A DNA stretch of 64,000 bases, taken from contig NZ_BJFL01000025.1 of the NCBI RefSeq assembly GCF_005405885.1, positions 25,767-89,766 on the forward strand, given 5' to 3'. This document shows, one piece after another, positions 63,881 through 64,000 of this stretch. The notes under the pieces are model-generated. The model had not been told where the DNA came from. It worked only from the letters and a program-made list of their open reading frames with translations, and ran no database searches. A program made the translations under genes and the position numbers. Numbering within the stretch: the stretch's first letter is position 1; every line of letters starts with the position of its first letter. The stretch is from Gandjariella thermophila (lineage in GTDB: Bacteria > Actinomycetota > Actinomycetes > Mycobacteriales > Pseudonocardiaceae).

Positions 63881-64000
63881 GGTGTCAAGTAGTGGGTGCA
63901 CCACCAGCTTCTAGCAGCAGTTTGTTGAGGACTTCGGTGGGTTTGAGCCAGCCGAGAGTCTGCCGGGGCCGGTCGTTGAGTTCGTCGGCGACGGCGTCCA
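63881..64000 (-). mobile_element. End of an IS30-family insertion sequence
   Basis: The element's end (GGTGTCAAGTAGTGGGTG at 63881) abuts the truncated DUF5753 gene, and its transposase gene runs toward it from beyond the window edge. Only 120 bases of it are visible. Confidence 0.7.
63885..64000 (-). CDS. IS30-family transposase, C-terminal fragment
   Basis: The last 37 residues before a TGA stop at 63885-63887: DELNDRPRQTLGWLKPTEVL and then LLLEAGGAPTT. The 'LN.RPR.TLGW..P.E.L' block is the well-known C-terminus of IS30-type transposases. The catalytic DDE part lies beyond the right window edge. Confidence 0.82.
   Translation of the reverse strand, partial: DAVADELNDRPRQTLGWLKPTEVLNKLLLEAGGAPTT

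Overview
The window comes from a very G+C-rich actinomycete chromosome. The evidence is the strong GC bias at third codon positions, frequent GTG starts, many ATGA/GTGA gene overlaps, an actinobacterial-type gas-vesicle cluster, a GlnR-like box upstream of an amt-glnK pair, and a DUF5753/DUF397 regulator module. The genus cannot be fixed by reading alone. No rRNA, tRNA or CRISPR array was seen.

Layout. (1) 1-17010: a surface-glycan or exopolysaccharide island on the + strand. It holds a Gfo/Idh-type oxidoreductase (cut by the window edge), a heparinase II/III-like lyase, a beta-helix lipoprotein, an O-antigen ligase-like protein and a GT4 enzyme. After a leader hairpin comes a tightly overlapped operon: C-methyltransferase, sugar-1-phosphate cytidylyltransferase-like enzyme, PIG-L deacetylase, NAD-epimerase, DUF4910 hydrolase, flippase, GT2, pyruvyltransferase-like protein, RmlC-like epimerase and class III aminotransferase. 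An SDR remnant, a PAP2 phosphatase, a large membrane protein and a WbpD-like sugar N-acetyltransferase follow. (2) 20.6-28 kb: MpaB-type oxygenase, hemerythrin-like protein, MarR regulator, cytochrome P450 and several small unrecognised proteins. (3) 28-42 kb: catabolic and envelope genes: M20 amidohydrolase, LldD-type lactate oxidase, FAD dehydrogenase, a stand-alone class B PBP, glcDEF, a polysaccharide deacetylase and amt-glnK. (4) 42.2-46.1 kb: a compact gas-vesicle operon, gvpO-A-F-G-J-L-S-K. (5) 46.6-53 kb: an unusual cluster of RibD-like reductase, LPG-synthase-type membrane protein, methyltransferase, GT4, QueD-like protein, alcohol dehydrogenase-like protein and CDP-alcohol phosphatidyltransferase, suggesting an uncharacterised pterin- or flavin-related or lipid-linked product.

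(6) 53.6-63 kb is the most interesting part. A same-strand locus encodes Crp/Fnr regulator 1, a PycTM-type membrane effector, Crp/Fnr regulator 2, a divergent class III nucleotide cyclase, and a 799-aa NLR-like protein with a degenerate P-loop, a Cys cluster and helical repeats. These are followed by three envelope-linked proteins. The cyclase ends with, and the NLR-like protein begins with, the same roughly 20-residue motif (GDHSIAAG..VYFG), almost identical at the DNA level. This matches the arrangement of bacterial amyloid signalling motifs that couple NLRs to effectors. The inferred model is that the NLR-like protein senses a trigger and seeds the cyclase through the shared motif. Cyclic nucleotide would then act on PycTM at the membrane and on the two Crp/Fnr proteins at promoters, making an NLR-gated, Pycsar-like immune or stress system. 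This is inference and untested.

(7) 63-64 kb: a strong hairpin separates this locus from two tandem DUF397 genes and a DUF5753 regulator truncated by an IS30-type element that runs off the window.
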